Source of the DNA: CAWFPR01 sp963817635
GTDB lineage: Bacteria; Acidobacteriota; Vicinamibacteria; Vicinamibacterales; 2-12-FULL-66-21
DNA: 64,000 bases
NCBI GenBank assembly: GCA_963817635.1
Contig: CAWFPR010000020.1
Coordinates: forward strand, 1-64,000
Reading direction: 5' to 3'
The position numbers were made by a program, and so were the translations under genes. Positions within the stretch are counted from its first letter, which is position 1. Every line of letters starts with the position of its first letter. Positions 29,999 through 38,209 of this stretch are shown here, one piece after another. The notes beneath the pieces were generated by a model. The model searched no databases, had not been told where the DNA came from, and worked only from the letters and a program-made list of their open reading frames with translations.

Positions 29999-32099
29999 TC
30001 ATCGCGGCCACGCCCCACCCCAACTGGCCGAGAACGTGGTGCCGCCACCACGAAGGCCGTGCGCGACGTCGAGCCTCACGACGCCTCCGGCCCCCCGCAC
30101 GCGCACGCCACCGCCGGCGTCAACGTACACGCGCGACGGATCGAGGCCGCCCAGCCGACCCCATGCGCGCGCCACGTCCACGAAGCCGGCCATCGACAGG
30201 CTGCCGGTCAGCAGGCGGACCAAGGGGCCGTTCGGATTCAAGCGATCCACGCCACACGTCGCGGCCGAAGACCGGTCCGTCCAGCACGTCGCCGTGGAGC
30301 AGCGAGTGCGCGCGCAGCAGCCCGCCGCGCCCTTGTCCAGTGCCCGCTCCCTGCCAGAGCGCGAGCGGCGCCACACGGGTCGCGAGCCCGAACCCGGTCA
30401 CCGCTGACCACGATGGACGAGTCGCGTCGGCGGTCGAACGCCACGCCGCCAGCAGGTCGCCGGTTTCGAATCGATCCCCGCCGGCCAATGGCACCCACCA
30501 GCCCCCGGATGCCGCCAGCGCGAGACGGTCGCTGGCCAGCCGCGCGTCGACCGAACCCTCCATAGCGAGATAGTTGTGTGTCAGGAAGCGACTCTGCACC
30601 CTGGGCGTCATCTGCACCGAAGCGGTCGAGGGCGGCGCCGGCCCGCCACCGGAGCCAGCTGCTGGACCAATCGGCCAGGTGCACGGCGATACGCTGCCGC
30701 TCCTCGCGGGTCAGCCTGGCACCGCCTGGCGATCGACTCTGGTACGACTGACGCTCCCATGCCCCTTCGAGCGACATGATGCCGGGAAGGCCCTGAGGCG
30801 AGGGCAGGGCCAAGCCCAGCGCCACGCGGGGCCGCCCCGCGGACCACCGCCACAATACGGTCTCCCGTTCGCCGGCGCCCAGGCCTCCAGGGATATCGAT
30901 GGCCAGTTCATCGAGCACGATGGCTCGTGCGCCGAGACTCGCCAGCGCCAGCCACCCCCGCGGGGCCGTCCGCCGCTCGTCGATGAACACGTCAACCCGC
31001 GCGCGCCCGCCATCGAGGGGTTCATATCGCAGACGCGCATTCGACGCGGCCGGCAGGTCGCGCAGCCGGCGCAATGCCTGGCCATACGCCTCTGGAGTGA
31101 GCACCTGTCGCGGCTGCAATCCTGCGGCTCGCACGATCACAGGTTGCTGCGTCCGCACGGCGCCGCGTACGTCAATCGCGTCGATGCGAGGCTCACCCGT
31201 GCGATTCCAGGCGTCGAGCGCCCCCATCGCGTCGCCCAGCAGGTATCGGCTCGTCGCGACGAGCTGCCACGCGTACGCGTCGTCCGGGGCCACGCGAACG
31301 GCCGTGAGCGCCAGGTCAGCCGCCTCCGACCAGCGCGACTGCGAGAATCGCATGCCCGCCAGCTCCCGCCATGGAGCAGCATCCTGCGGGCAGAAGCGCA
31401 CGGCGGCCACCAGGCCTCGCTCAGCCGCCTCAGGATCGCCGGCGAGCGCCAGGTCCACGCTGCGCGCGACGAGCGCGTCGCAGGACGGTCTGGCAGGAGG
31501 GATCGCCGCAACGGTCACCGCTGGCGTGACCGCCGTGGCATCACCAGGACTGAATCCGCTCGGCGGGAGCACGAGCATGGACCACCGCCCGGCGCCAGTC
31601 CACGCCCGGTCGAACTCGGCCCAGGTGAGGACGCGAAACGGTGCGCGCGCCGGGTCGTGCACCACGATGACCTGATCGGTGCTGCCCACAATGACGACGT
31701 AGTGGTAGATGTGCGGAGCCGCCTCGATGAGCGCGATGAGCGGCCGGCCCCGATCGATTTCCGATCGCATGCGCCCCTGGGGAGAACCCTCCGCCGCGGG
31801 CAGAACCAGCGCCTGCCAGCCCCGCTCACGCACCGCCGACGTCAGCGAGCCCGTCAGAATCCCGCCCTCGCCGACGAGGGATGCGAAGTCCTGGGGAAAC
31901 ACGTCGCGCTCGCCCCAGTAGCGCAAGACCATGGCGACTGCCGCGCCCCCGCACAGTTCCGGCGTCTGGGCGACGTACGGCACGTCGAGCAGTGCGTGGA
32001 CCTCGAGTTGCGCCGGCGCGCTGGCGCCCACTCCGGCCCGGGGCTCCGACGAAGCGTCGCCGCGACGAGCAAGGCGGCAATCGCCCGGCTGGAAACCAT
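29999..32099 (-). CDS. C39-like cysteine peptidase with TPRs and barrel-like C-terminus, frame breaks
   Basis: About 700 residues after joining frames near 32050, 30610 and 30250. ATG 32099 gives a signal-like start (MVSSRAIAALLVAATL); an alternative ATG 32181 needs no first frame shift but has no signal. The C39-like domain has the nucleophile in VAQTPELCGGAAVAM and a His in HIYHYVVIVGS, with DPARAPFRVLTW as a third-residue region (PA2778-like). TPR-like repeats follow (RGLVAAVRFCPQDAAPWREL, DLALTAVRVAPDDAYAW). The last 230 residues look like an outer-membrane barrel and end with BamA-type strands (GFVDVARAWGRLGG, VRLDVAHGLRGG). If one polypeptide, it would be a surface or periplasmic peptidase tethered by its own barrel. 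Confidence 0.7.
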
Positions 32100-32291
32100 C
32101 AATCCGGCCCGCGGGCCCAACGGTCTCCAGCCGGCCCCGGCATCGCGACAGGACGTGATTCGAGTCTTGATTCTCCGCCACGAGGTCACGCGTCGATGCC
32201 TTACCGACTCCGTCTGCGGTGCATTCTGCCGGTGCACGTCAGACGAAGTCACAGCCATGAACGGAGCGTAACGCCCACGCTTCAACAGCGT

Positions 32292-32309
32292 CTGTGCTCT
32301 TGTGCACAT
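32292..32309. promoter_or_regulatory. Dyad site A of the CTGTKC-N6-GSACAK set
   Basis: CTGTGC-tcttgt-GCACAT, nearly symmetric. It lies 97 bp before the DUF3185 gene in the 307-bp divergent gap with the C39-like gene. The half-site TGTGC and N10 spacing between TGT and ACA fit CRP/FNR-family sites. No other element is evident in this gap. Confidence 0.5.
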
Positions 32310-32406
32310 CCCCAGGACACCCCCGCGTGCCATCCTTGCAGCCCTGACGATCGCGAACCCTCTCTGGGTCACGAGTCGTCCCGGTGAAAGCGCACGAAGG
32401 AGTTTC

Positions 32407-32632
32407 ATGAAACCCATGACCATCGCGGGCATCGCGCTGATCCTGCTCGGCGTGTTGGCGCTCGTTTATCAGGGCATCACCTATACCAGTCGAGAAACAG
32501 TCCTTGACGTTGGTCCGCTGCACGCGACGGCGGATCGACAGAAGACATTTCCGCTGTCACCAGTACCTGGGAGTTGTCGCCGTGGCCGGAGGGGTGGTGT
32601 TACTCGTCGCCGGCGCGCGTCGGCACGCGTAA
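32407..32632 (+). CDS. DUF3185 small membrane protein, one frame break
   Basis: About 74 residues beginning MKPMTIAGIALILLGVLALVY after an aaggag site. The core motif YQGITYTSRETVLDVGPLHA is typical of DUF3185. The frame breaks near 32565 after KTFPLSP and resumes LGVVAVAGGVVLLVAGARR, giving the expected second TM helix before TAA 32632. Two TM helices flank a short loop. Such proteins occur with other stress-linked small membrane proteins. Its expression may depend on site A upstream. First of a run of small envelope genes on the plus strand. Confidence 0.8.
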
Positions 32633-32659
32633 CGTCGTTCGTGGTTCGCGGAATTGGGG

Positions 32660-32677
32660 ACGTGCCGTAGTGAACAG
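32660..32677. promoter_or_regulatory. Dyad site H, weak member of the set
   Basis: ACGTGC-cgtagt-GAACAG: the right half matches the consensus (GAACAG) but the left reads ACGTGC. It lies 62 bp before the DUF3309 gene. Weak by itself; listed because its position repeats the pattern of the other sites. Confidence 0.25.
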
Positions 32678-32739
32678 ACGGGCCCGTGCCGACGGGATAT
32701 CGTGCGTCTGGGCTATCTGCTGCCCGAGGAGAAGAACCG

Positions 32740-32892
32740 ATGATCACGATCCTGGTTTTGTTCGCTGTCCTGATGCTGGTGGGCGCCGTTCCGGTCTGGC
32801 CGCATAGCCGGAGCTGGGGTTACGGCCCGAGTGGTGGATTGGGCCTCTTCGTGCTCATCCTCCTCGTCCTGCTCGTGACCGGCCGGATCTAG
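32740..32892 (+). CDS. DUF3309 small membrane protein
   Basis: A 50-residue protein, ATG 32740 after gaggag. It reads ITILVLFAVLMLVGAVPVW, then the family core SWGYGPSGGLG, then a second TM helix FVLILLVLLVTGRI. The W..SWGYGPSGGLG signature is that of DUF3309. Such proteins are often found next to general-stress membrane genes; no molecular function is known. It lies 107 bp after the DUF3185 gene and 5 bp before the OB-fold gene. Confidence 0.85.
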   Translation: MITILVLFAVLMLVGAVPVWPHSRSWGYGPSGGLGLFVLILLVLLVTGRI

Positions 32893-32897
32893 GGCGT

Positions 32898-33302
32898 ATG
32901 AACATGCACGCTGCAGTCGATCCTGGACCACGGTCCCGCCGATCACGGCTCCTGATACTGGTCGCGGTCGGCAGTCTGGTGTCGTCGGCCTGCGCCTCGA
33001 TGACCGTCAACCAGATCACGGCCAACCCGTCTCGCTACAGAAACCGCGAGGTCCGGGTGTCCGGCGCGGTTGTCGACAGCTACTCGCTCGCCAATCGCGG
33101 CGTCTATCGGATCGACGACGGGACAGGCCAGCTCTGGGTCGTGTCCGAGACGGGCGTGCCTCGGCGAAGCGCGCGGGTCACCGTCAAAGGGAGGGTGCGC
33201 GAGGGATTCAATCTCGGCCCGCTGGGCGCTCGGATCAACCTGCCGCCAGGAATCGGCACGGGCCTGGTCCTGATGGAGTCGTCACACAAAGCGAAACGCT
33301 AG
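32898..33302 (+). CDS. OB-fold lipoprotein
   Basis: A 134-residue protein. A leader with an arginine patch (RSRRSRLLILVAVGSLVSS) ends at a lipobox (VSSACAS), so the mature form is probably lipid-anchored. The mature part reads as a single OB fold: VNQITANPSRYRNREVRVSG, VVDSYSLANRGVYRIDDGTG, WVVSETGVPRRSARVTVKG, RVREGF. Similar small OB-fold lipoproteins occur in the periplasm of many bacteria. ATG 32898 is used; ATG 32904 is equally possible and the RBS is weak. It probably shares a transcript with the DUF3309 and GlsB-type genes. Confidence 0.75.
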   Translation: MNMHAAVDPGPRSRRSRLLILVAVGSLVSSACASMTVNQITANPSRYRNREVRVSGAVVDSYSLANRGVYRIDDGTGQLWVVSETGVPRRSARVTVKGRVREGFNLGPLGARINLPPGIGTGLVLMESSHKAKR

Positions 33303-33320
33303 AGGGGTAGAGAAGCCGTC

Positions 33321-33608
33321 ATGACGTTCACACTGCCAGGTCTCATCGTGCTGCTTGTCATCGCCGCTATCTGCGGAGCCGTCGGCAAGGCCCTCGGGGG
33401 TGGAGGTAGAGGCGGGCTCATCACATCAATCGCCCTCGGGTTCGTCGGGGCTCTGTTCGGACCATGGATTGCGCTTCAACTCAACCTCGGCGAACCGTTC
33501 GTGCTTCGCCTGAGCGGACAGTCGTTTCCGATTCTGTGGTCGATCATCGGCGCGGCGCTCTTCGTCGCGCTCCTTCACCTGCTCTCGGGGCGACGGCGAT
33601 GGGCGTGA
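33321..33608 (+). CDS. GlsB/YeaQ/YmgE family membrane protein
   Basis: A 95-residue protein (transglycosylase-associated family). Three TM helices are visible: PGLIVLLVIAAICGAVGKAL, SIALGFVGALFGPWIALQL and SIIGAALFVALLHLL. The glycine-rich loop GGGGRGGL and GFVGALFG are family hallmarks. Induced by stress or stationary phase in other bacteria, mechanism unknown. ATG 33321 is preceded by gagaag. The next gene starts 14 bp after its stop. Confidence 0.88.
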   Translation: MTFTLPGLIVLLVIAAICGAVGKALGGGGRGGLITSIALGFVGALFGPWIALQLNLGEPFVLRLSGQSFPILWSIIGAALFVALLHLLSGRRRWA

Positions 33609-33622
33609 TTCGGAGGTCGAAC

Positions 33623-35030
33623 ATGAATCTGCGGCGCCTGGCGAGCGCCGCGGTGGTCGTCGGTATCGGCGTGCTGCTGTCGGGGGGCGCCCTGTGGGGA
33701 CAGACCGTTGTCACGGCGCCCGACAACAAATACACGCCCGCGCAGGACGTGGAACTCGGGCGACAGGCCGCCGTGGAGGTCGAGCAGCAGTTGCCGATCC
33801 TGCGCGACGAGGAGGTGACGTCGTTCGTCTCGACGATCGGGAACCGGCTGGTTCGCGCCATCCCGGAGGAATTGCGCCACTCAGAGTTCCAGGTACTCAT
33901 TCCAGGTCGTCAACGTGCGCGAGATCAACGCGTTCGCGCTGCCAGGCGGACCGATGTATGTCAACCGCGGCATGATCGCGGCGGCACACACGCAAGGCGA
34001 GGTTGCCGGCGTGATGGCCCACGAGCTGAGCCACGTCGCGCTGAGGCACGGCACGGCCCAGGCCACGAAGGCGACGAAGTACGAGATCGGGACACTCCTC
34101 GGTGCCGTCGTCGGCTCCATCATCGGCGGCCGTGTCGGGAGCGCGGTGGCGCAAGGCACGCAGTTCGGACTTGGCACTGCTTTCCTGCGGTTCAGCCGGG
34201 AATTCGAGCGTGAGGCCGATCTGCTCGGATCGCACATCATGGCCAGGGCCGGATATGACCCGCGTGAGATGGCCAGCATGTTCAAGACGATCGAGAAGCA
34301 GGGTGGATCGGGCGGCCCGCAATGGCTGAGCGACCATCCAGACCCGGGGAACCGCTACGAGGCCATCACGCGCGAAGCGGAGCTGGTCGATGTGCAGAAC
34401 CCGGTACGCGATACCCAGGCATTCACGAACGCCCAGGCGCGGTTGGGCCAGATGGCGGCGGCGCCGACTACTGAAGAAGCGACGCGGAAAACGGCCGGTA
34501 ATGGCACCGCACCGGTGGCCGAGGGACGTCTCGATCCAGGTCGCGTTGCGCCACCTTCATCGAAATACACGGAGTATGCCGAAGGCGATGTGTTTCGCAT
34601 CCGCGTGCCGGCGAACTGGCGGGAGCTGCCGGGCAATGCTGCCGTGCTCTTTGCGCCAGAGGGCGCGTACGGCACCGCGGGGGCGCAGGGCGTCTTTACG
34701 CACGGCATCGAGATCGGCATTGCCCGAAACGAGACACACGACCTGCAGACGGCGATCGACGAGTTCGTGGCCTCGCTGGCGGGCGGCAATCCGAATCTCA
34801 GCCACCCTTCCAGTTACAGCCGGGCGAAAATGGGCGGCCGCCAGGGACTCCGCACCACCCTGTCGAACCGGTCGGCGGCCACCAACCAGGACGAACGCAT
34901 CGCGGTGTTTGCGACCCTGCTCGACGACGGGAATCTCTTCTACGCGCTCGGGGTTGCTCCACGCGACAGCTTTTCGAAATACGAGGGGACCTTCCGCAAG
35001 ATCGTCAGCTCCATCGCGTTCGCGCGATGA
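33623..35030 (+). CDS. M48 family zinc metallopeptidase, one frame break
   Basis: About 468 residues. ATG 33623 (site cggaggt) gives a signal peptide ending LWGQ. The frame breaks at about 33893, where one extra G precedes TAC; removing it restores EFQYSFQVVNVREINAFALPG. The zinc site is intact: HELSHVALRH (about residue 133) with the third ligand in FEREADLLG. A TPR-less linker and a C-terminal domain of about 160 residues follow (FRIRVPANWRELPGNAAVLF), typical of acidobacterial M48 proteins. It likely degrades or chaperones misfolded envelope proteins, as BepA/YfgC. Part of the small stress-gene run. Confidence 0.88.
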
Positions 35031-35066
35031 CAGCTCGCCCGTTTTCGAACTCGTCGAATCGGTGTG

Positions 35067-35107
35067 GCGCCCTCACCCTCGAGACAAACTCACGGGTGAG
35101 GGGCGCC
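35067..35107 (+). terminator. GC-rich hairpin after the M48 gene
   Basis: Arms GCGCCCTCACCC (35067-35078) and GGGTGAGGGGCGCC (35094-35107) pair with one bulged G around a 15-base loop, 36 bp after the M48 stop. No U-tract follows. It could end the M48 transcript or affect the SYLF leader. Confidence 0.4.
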
Positions 35108-35149
35108 CCCGGGATGAACCGTCGCGCACTGCGACAGAAAAGGCACACA

Positions 35150-35857
35150 GTGAAATTGATGATCGCAACGACAATGGCGACGGCGCTGGCCCTGACGCCG
35201 CTCCTCGCGCAGGACAACGAGCCGGCACAGCGACTGAACGAGGCGGCGGCGGTACTGTCTGAAGTCATGGCGACGCCGGACAAGGGGATCCCCGAGGACC
35301 TGCTCGCGAAGGCCCATTGCATCGTGATTGTCCCGGACCTCAAGACGGCGGCGTTCGTGGTTGGCGCGAAATACGGGAAAGGATACCTGTCCTGTCGACG
35401 TCCGGGCGGAGCCGGTTGGTCTGCGCCCGCCACGGTCCGCATCGAAGGTGGGAGCGTCGGCTTCCAGATCGGCGGGTCCTCGACGGATCTGGTCATGCTG
35501 GTCATGACGGAGCGCGGCGCCGACAAGCTGCTGTCGAGTGCTTTCACGTTGGGCGCGGAAGGGTCCGTGGCGGCCGGCCCCGTGGGACGCACCGCCACGG
35601 CTCAAACCGACGCGCAGATGCACGCGGACATCCTGTCGTGGTCGCGGTCGCAAGGGCTGTTTGCCGGCGTCGCCCTGGAAGGCGCCACGCTGCGCCAGGA
35701 CCTGGATGACAACGCCACGCTGTACGGCAAGAAGCTGGAAAACCGCGACATCGTGAGGAACGGGGTAGCCGCGCCCAAGGCCGCTGCCAAGCTGATCGCG
35801 CTGCTGAACCGGTACTCGGCGAAAGAACGCACGAACTCGGGGCCCGGCCGGAAATAA
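35150..35857 (+). CDS. SYLF/YSC84-domain lipid-binding protein
   Basis: A 235-residue exported protein. GTG 35150 follows aaagg and gives a signal peptide (MATALALTPLLAQ); ATG 35114 would add a basic extension. The SYLF domain is recognisable: ATPDKGIPEDLLAKAHCIVIV, the GKGYLSCRR strand, then SAPATVRIEGGSVGFQIG and DLVMLVMTERGADKLL, GLFAGVALEGATLRQD. Eukaryotic SYLF proteins bind phosphoinositides; bacterial ones are periplasmic and of unknown role, often stress-induced. It follows the M48 gene and converges on the PRC-barrel gene. Confidence 0.88.
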   Translation: MKLMIATTMATALALTPLLAQDNEPAQRLNEAAAVLSEVMATPDKGIPEDLLAKAHCIVIVPDLKTAAFVVGAKYGKGYLSCRRPGGAGWSAPATVRIEGGSVGFQIGGSSTDLVMLVMTERGADKLLSSAFTLGAEGSVAAGPVGRTATAQTDAQMHADILSWSRSQGLFAGVALEGATLRQDLDDNATLYGKKLENRDIVRNGVAAPKAAAKLIALLNRYSAKERTNSGPGRK

Positions 35858-35940
35858 CTGCGCCGTTCTGGCCGCCGATGCAGCCCGCCTGGCGGCGCTG
35901 CTCGGCGGTCACATGCGCCCGGCATGAGCCTCAGTGGCCG

Positions 35941-36669
35941 TTACTGATTGCCCCTCAGACTGGGTGATATCAGGTCCCGAGCGGCCTTCGTGGTCCAGTA
36001 GTCGGGACGGCCGTGATGCTCGTAAATGCTCCGCTCTTGCTCGGGGTCGAGTTGCGCCGCGGAGTCATACGCAGGAGCATCCTTGATGCCCTGGCGAGTC
36101 AGGTCGACGGAGACTTTCGCGTCGGACCAGCTCACCGCCGTGATCCACGGCGGCGCGATCAGCACCTGGTGGCCGCCCCACCAATTGCTCGTGTCCACAA
36201 TCAGGTAGCGAATCGCCCAGGTGTGCTCGTCGACGAGGAAGTCCTCGACGTGGCCAAGGTCGCCGTCGGTCGCGTGGACGTGATGCCCGATGACGGATCG
36301 ACAGCTGCGCAAGTGGCAATCTTCAGATGGCGGTGCCGCGGCAGTGCTCCCGGCCTTCGGCCGCTCTTCGATTCGGCTCCCGGCCATGAGGCCCCCGGGG
36401 TAGCCGGCCATTCCCCGCAGGCCTGCGCCTCCCCAGTAGTACGGGTACGCGTAGTAGCCGAGGTTACGTCGCTTCCTGCTGGCGCGATACGGTTTTCTTC
36501 GTATCGATGTCGGGGCTCTTTTCGACCTGCGCCTTCGTGAGGGACACTGGCAGCAACTGGCCCAGCCAGTCTGGCTGGCCGATGGCGAGCGGGGAGACCA
36601 GCACCTTCCTAACATCAAGGATCTTCGGGGTTACGCGATCCGCGCGACCGACGGCATGATGCGTAACAT
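35941..36669 (-). CDS. PRC-barrel protein with inverted and deleted N-terminal segment
   Basis: Two PRC-barrel halves were present originally. ATG 36669 has AGGAGG at its proper distance and gives MLR, but the next 50 bases are inverted: read on the plus strand they encode NIKDLRGYAIRATDGM, the canonical PRC N-terminus. The minus-strand gene resumes at 36610 as RKVLVSPLAIGQPDWLGQLL, so some 29 codons of the first barrel are missing. A further frame break lies near 36478, after VSRQQEA. The second barrel is intact (HATDGDLGHVEDFLVDEHTW, VLIAPPWITAVSW) and ends DLISPSLRGNQ. PRC barrels occur in ribosome-maturation and stress proteins. As written the gene cannot make its N-terminal half. Confidence 0.8.
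36611..36660 (+). other. 50-bp micro-inversion in the PRC-barrel gene
   Basis: The segment beginning AACATCAAGG and ending ACGGCATGAT reads as codons for NIKDLRGYAIRATDGM on the strand opposite to the rest of the gene. It is flanked at 36661-36669 by the gene's start codons in the correct orientation and at 36610 by its downstream codons. The junctions are clean to the base, as in template-switch events. Confidence 0.8.
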
Positions 36670-36753
36670 GCGTCTTCCTCCTGGTTGACGGAGGCCACAG
36701 TGGATCGATGCTCCGACTACCCATCGATCATAGAACCGGGAGCGAAGGGGCAA

Positions 36754-36771
36754 CTGTTCTCTTGTGCACAT
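36754..36771. promoter_or_regulatory. Dyad site B of the set
   Basis: CTGTTC-tcttgt-GCACAT. It shares 17 of 18 bases with site A. It lies 84 bp upstream of the PRC-barrel start (minus strand) in a 321-bp divergent gap that otherwise contains only site D. Confidence 0.5.
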
Positions 36772-36880
36772 GTCTCCATGTCTCTATTGGGGGCCGGGTG
36801 TCGTGCTCCGCTACGAAGCCAGGACACCGCGCAATTTCGACGGGTGAGGCGCTTCGACGTCAGGCCGACTTGACACGGCC

Positions 36881-36898
36881 GTGTGCTGTTCAGTACAC
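36881..36898. promoter_or_regulatory. Dyad site D of the set
   Basis: GTGTGC-tgttca-GTACAC, with symmetric GTGT/ACAC ends and TGT-N10-ACA spacing. It lies 92 bp upstream of the coiled-coil gene, the other gene of the divergent pair. Confidence 0.4.
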
Positions 36899-36990
36899 CG
36901 GCCGTTCTCACCGCTGGCATACGCTGTCCGGGAACGAAGTGTTCGCCATGGTCTGCCACCGGTGATCCAATCGGCCAGGAGTGCCACGAT

Positions 36991-37410
36991 ATGTCGGACG
37001 ACAAGCGTCAGTCTGAAGTGAACCGCGTGAAGGCCGAGGCGGGGCGGGAAAATGCGGAAGGCCTTCGCCAGGAAGCGGACGAGGGTCGCGACAGCGCCGA
37101 AAGTCACCGCGCGCTGGCGGAAGCGGCGAGGCAGGAGGCGGAAGAGTTCCGGGTACTGGCCGAGGAGGCCAGGGCGCTCCGGGAGCAATATCGCCAGGAG
37201 TTGGAGTCGATGCGACAGGAGCGCGAGGAGCTCCGGCACGCTGCCGAGGAGGCGCGGCAGGCAGCCGAGGAGGCCCGTCACGCCACGATTGCGGCCGTCG
37301 CGGCCACAGCTGAGGCGTTGAGCGCGAATCTGGCTCAGATGCAATATCTGGAAGAAGTCCGGAACACCCTCGGACAATTGAAGCCGAGGATGCCGAGAGA
37401 CGTTCAATAG
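36991..37410 (+). CDS. Coiled-coil protein of unknown function
   Basis: A 139-residue highly charged protein starting MSDDKRQSEVNRVKAEAG after an aggag site. Nearly the whole length is predicted heptad helix of Glu/Ala/Arg with repeating EEARQAAEEARHA, and the central EQYRQELESMRQEREEL. No TM, signal or enzyme motif. Similar all-helical, Ala/Glu-rich proteins can act as scaffolds or desiccation-type protectants, but that is speculation. It has its own upstream dyad (site D). Confidence 0.65.
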   Translation: MSDDKRQSEVNRVKAEAGRENAEGLRQEADEGRDSAESHRALAEAARQEAEEFRVLAEEARALREQYRQELESMRQEREELRHAAEEARQAAEEARHATIAAVAATAEALSANLAQMQYLEEVRNTLGQLKPRMPRDVQ

Positions 37411-37457
37411 CCGGGTTGAGCGATGACGGGTTCTGACCCTCGGGCGCCATCATCGTC

Positions 37458-37685
37458 GTGGAACTCGACGCGCCCGGCAAGACGATGGAAGCATTAGCGG
37501 GGTGTGCCGAGTACGGCCCGAGCACGGCGTTCGTCTACACCACCGGCAGAGACCTCGATCCCGGCCTGGTGTACTGCCTCGCGCGCACCCAGCGCATGAC
37601 GGCAGCGCGATTCCAAGAGGAAGACCTCATGATCGCGAAGTCTTTCGCGCGCGTCCTCAACCTCGGATCAATTGGGAAGGCTTGA
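37458..37685 (+). CDS. Unrecognised short ORF, possibly a gene relic
   Basis: A 75-residue reading frame from GTG 37458 (ELDAPGKTMEALAGCAEYGP to VLNLGSIGKA). It has no evident RBS and no recognised domain. Coding-like composition and its position directly before a set of truncated metabolic genes make it a candidate C-terminal relic of a larger gene. It ends 3 bp before the phosphoketolase-like start. Confidence 0.35.
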   Translation: MELDAPGKTMEALAGCAEYGPSTAFVYTTGRDLDPGLVYCLARTQRMTAARFQEEDLMIAKSFARVLNLGSIGKA

Positions 37686-37688
37686 ATC

Positions 37689-37771
37689 ATGCCCGCCAAT
37701 ACACTGTCGCCGGACCGCCTTCACCTGCAGCCAACCCCGCCGACGCCAGACGTTCTCCACCGGATGGATAG
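37689..37771 (+). pseudogene. 5' fragment of a phosphoketolase-like gene
   Basis: ATG 37689 follows gaagg. The 27 codons MPANTLSPDRLHLQPTPP and TPDVLHRMDRW resemble the N-terminus of xylulose-5-phosphate/fructose-6-phosphate phosphoketolase (family pattern: ...LxxMDxWWRAANYLSVGQ). At that Trp the sequence switches into the interior of rpiB. Everything else of the about 790-residue enzyme is absent. The identification rests on few residues and is tentative. Confidence 0.4.
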
Positions 37772-38038
37772 GTGGAGCGCGGAGTGGCGATCTGCGGCAG
37801 CGGCGTCGGAGCCTCGGTGGCGGCGAACAAGGTGCCAGGTGTGCGCGCCGGACTCATCCATGACGTGTTCTCCGCCCATCAGGGCGTCGAAGACGACGAC
37901 ATGAACGTGATCTGTCTTGGCGGGAAGGTCATTGGGAGCGCGCTCGCCATGGAACTGATTGAAACGTTTCTGACCGCTCACTTCAGCGGCGCCGTCAGGC
38001 ACCAGCGGCGACTGGCAAAGGTGCGCGCGCTCGAGGCG
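37772..38038 (+). pseudogene. rpiB: 5'-truncated ribose-5-phosphate isomerase B
   Basis: Ninety or so codons match the C-terminal two thirds of RpiB: ERGVAICGSGVGASVAANK with the catalytic Cys (ICGSG), the His of LIHDVFSAHQG, and DDDMNVICLGGKVIG. The N-terminal third with the SDHAG substrate loop is missing, so the product cannot be active. It starts straight after the phosphoketolase fragment and joins a polyphosphate-kinase fragment at its 3' end. It would have completed the pentose phosphate set of this island. Confidence 0.8.
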
Positions 38039-38040
38039 AC

Positions 38041-38190
38041 GTCGTGCACGCCGACGACAAGAAGAACGCGCGGTTGATCGTGTCCCAGATCGTGCTGGAC
38101 TCGTTCGAGACGCCGCACATGGCCCATCCCAGGACGGATGCCGCCAGACGGCAAGAGCTGCGGGCGATCCGGAAACAGCTCGCGAAGTGA
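38041..38190 (+). pseudogene. 3' fragment of a second polyphosphate kinase 2 gene
   Basis: Forty-nine codons from VVHADDKKNARLIVSQIVLD to RAIRKQLAK with TGA 38190. They align closely with the C-terminus of the intact PPK2 at 44506 (VVPADDKKNARLIISDIILD), but differ enough to be a separate paralogue. The preceding 220 or so codons, with both Walker motifs, are missing. The junction with rpiB is direct, indicating an internal deletion of two adjacent genes. Confidence 0.8.
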
Positions 38191-38209
38191 TCGACCGGAC
38201 AGGACATCA

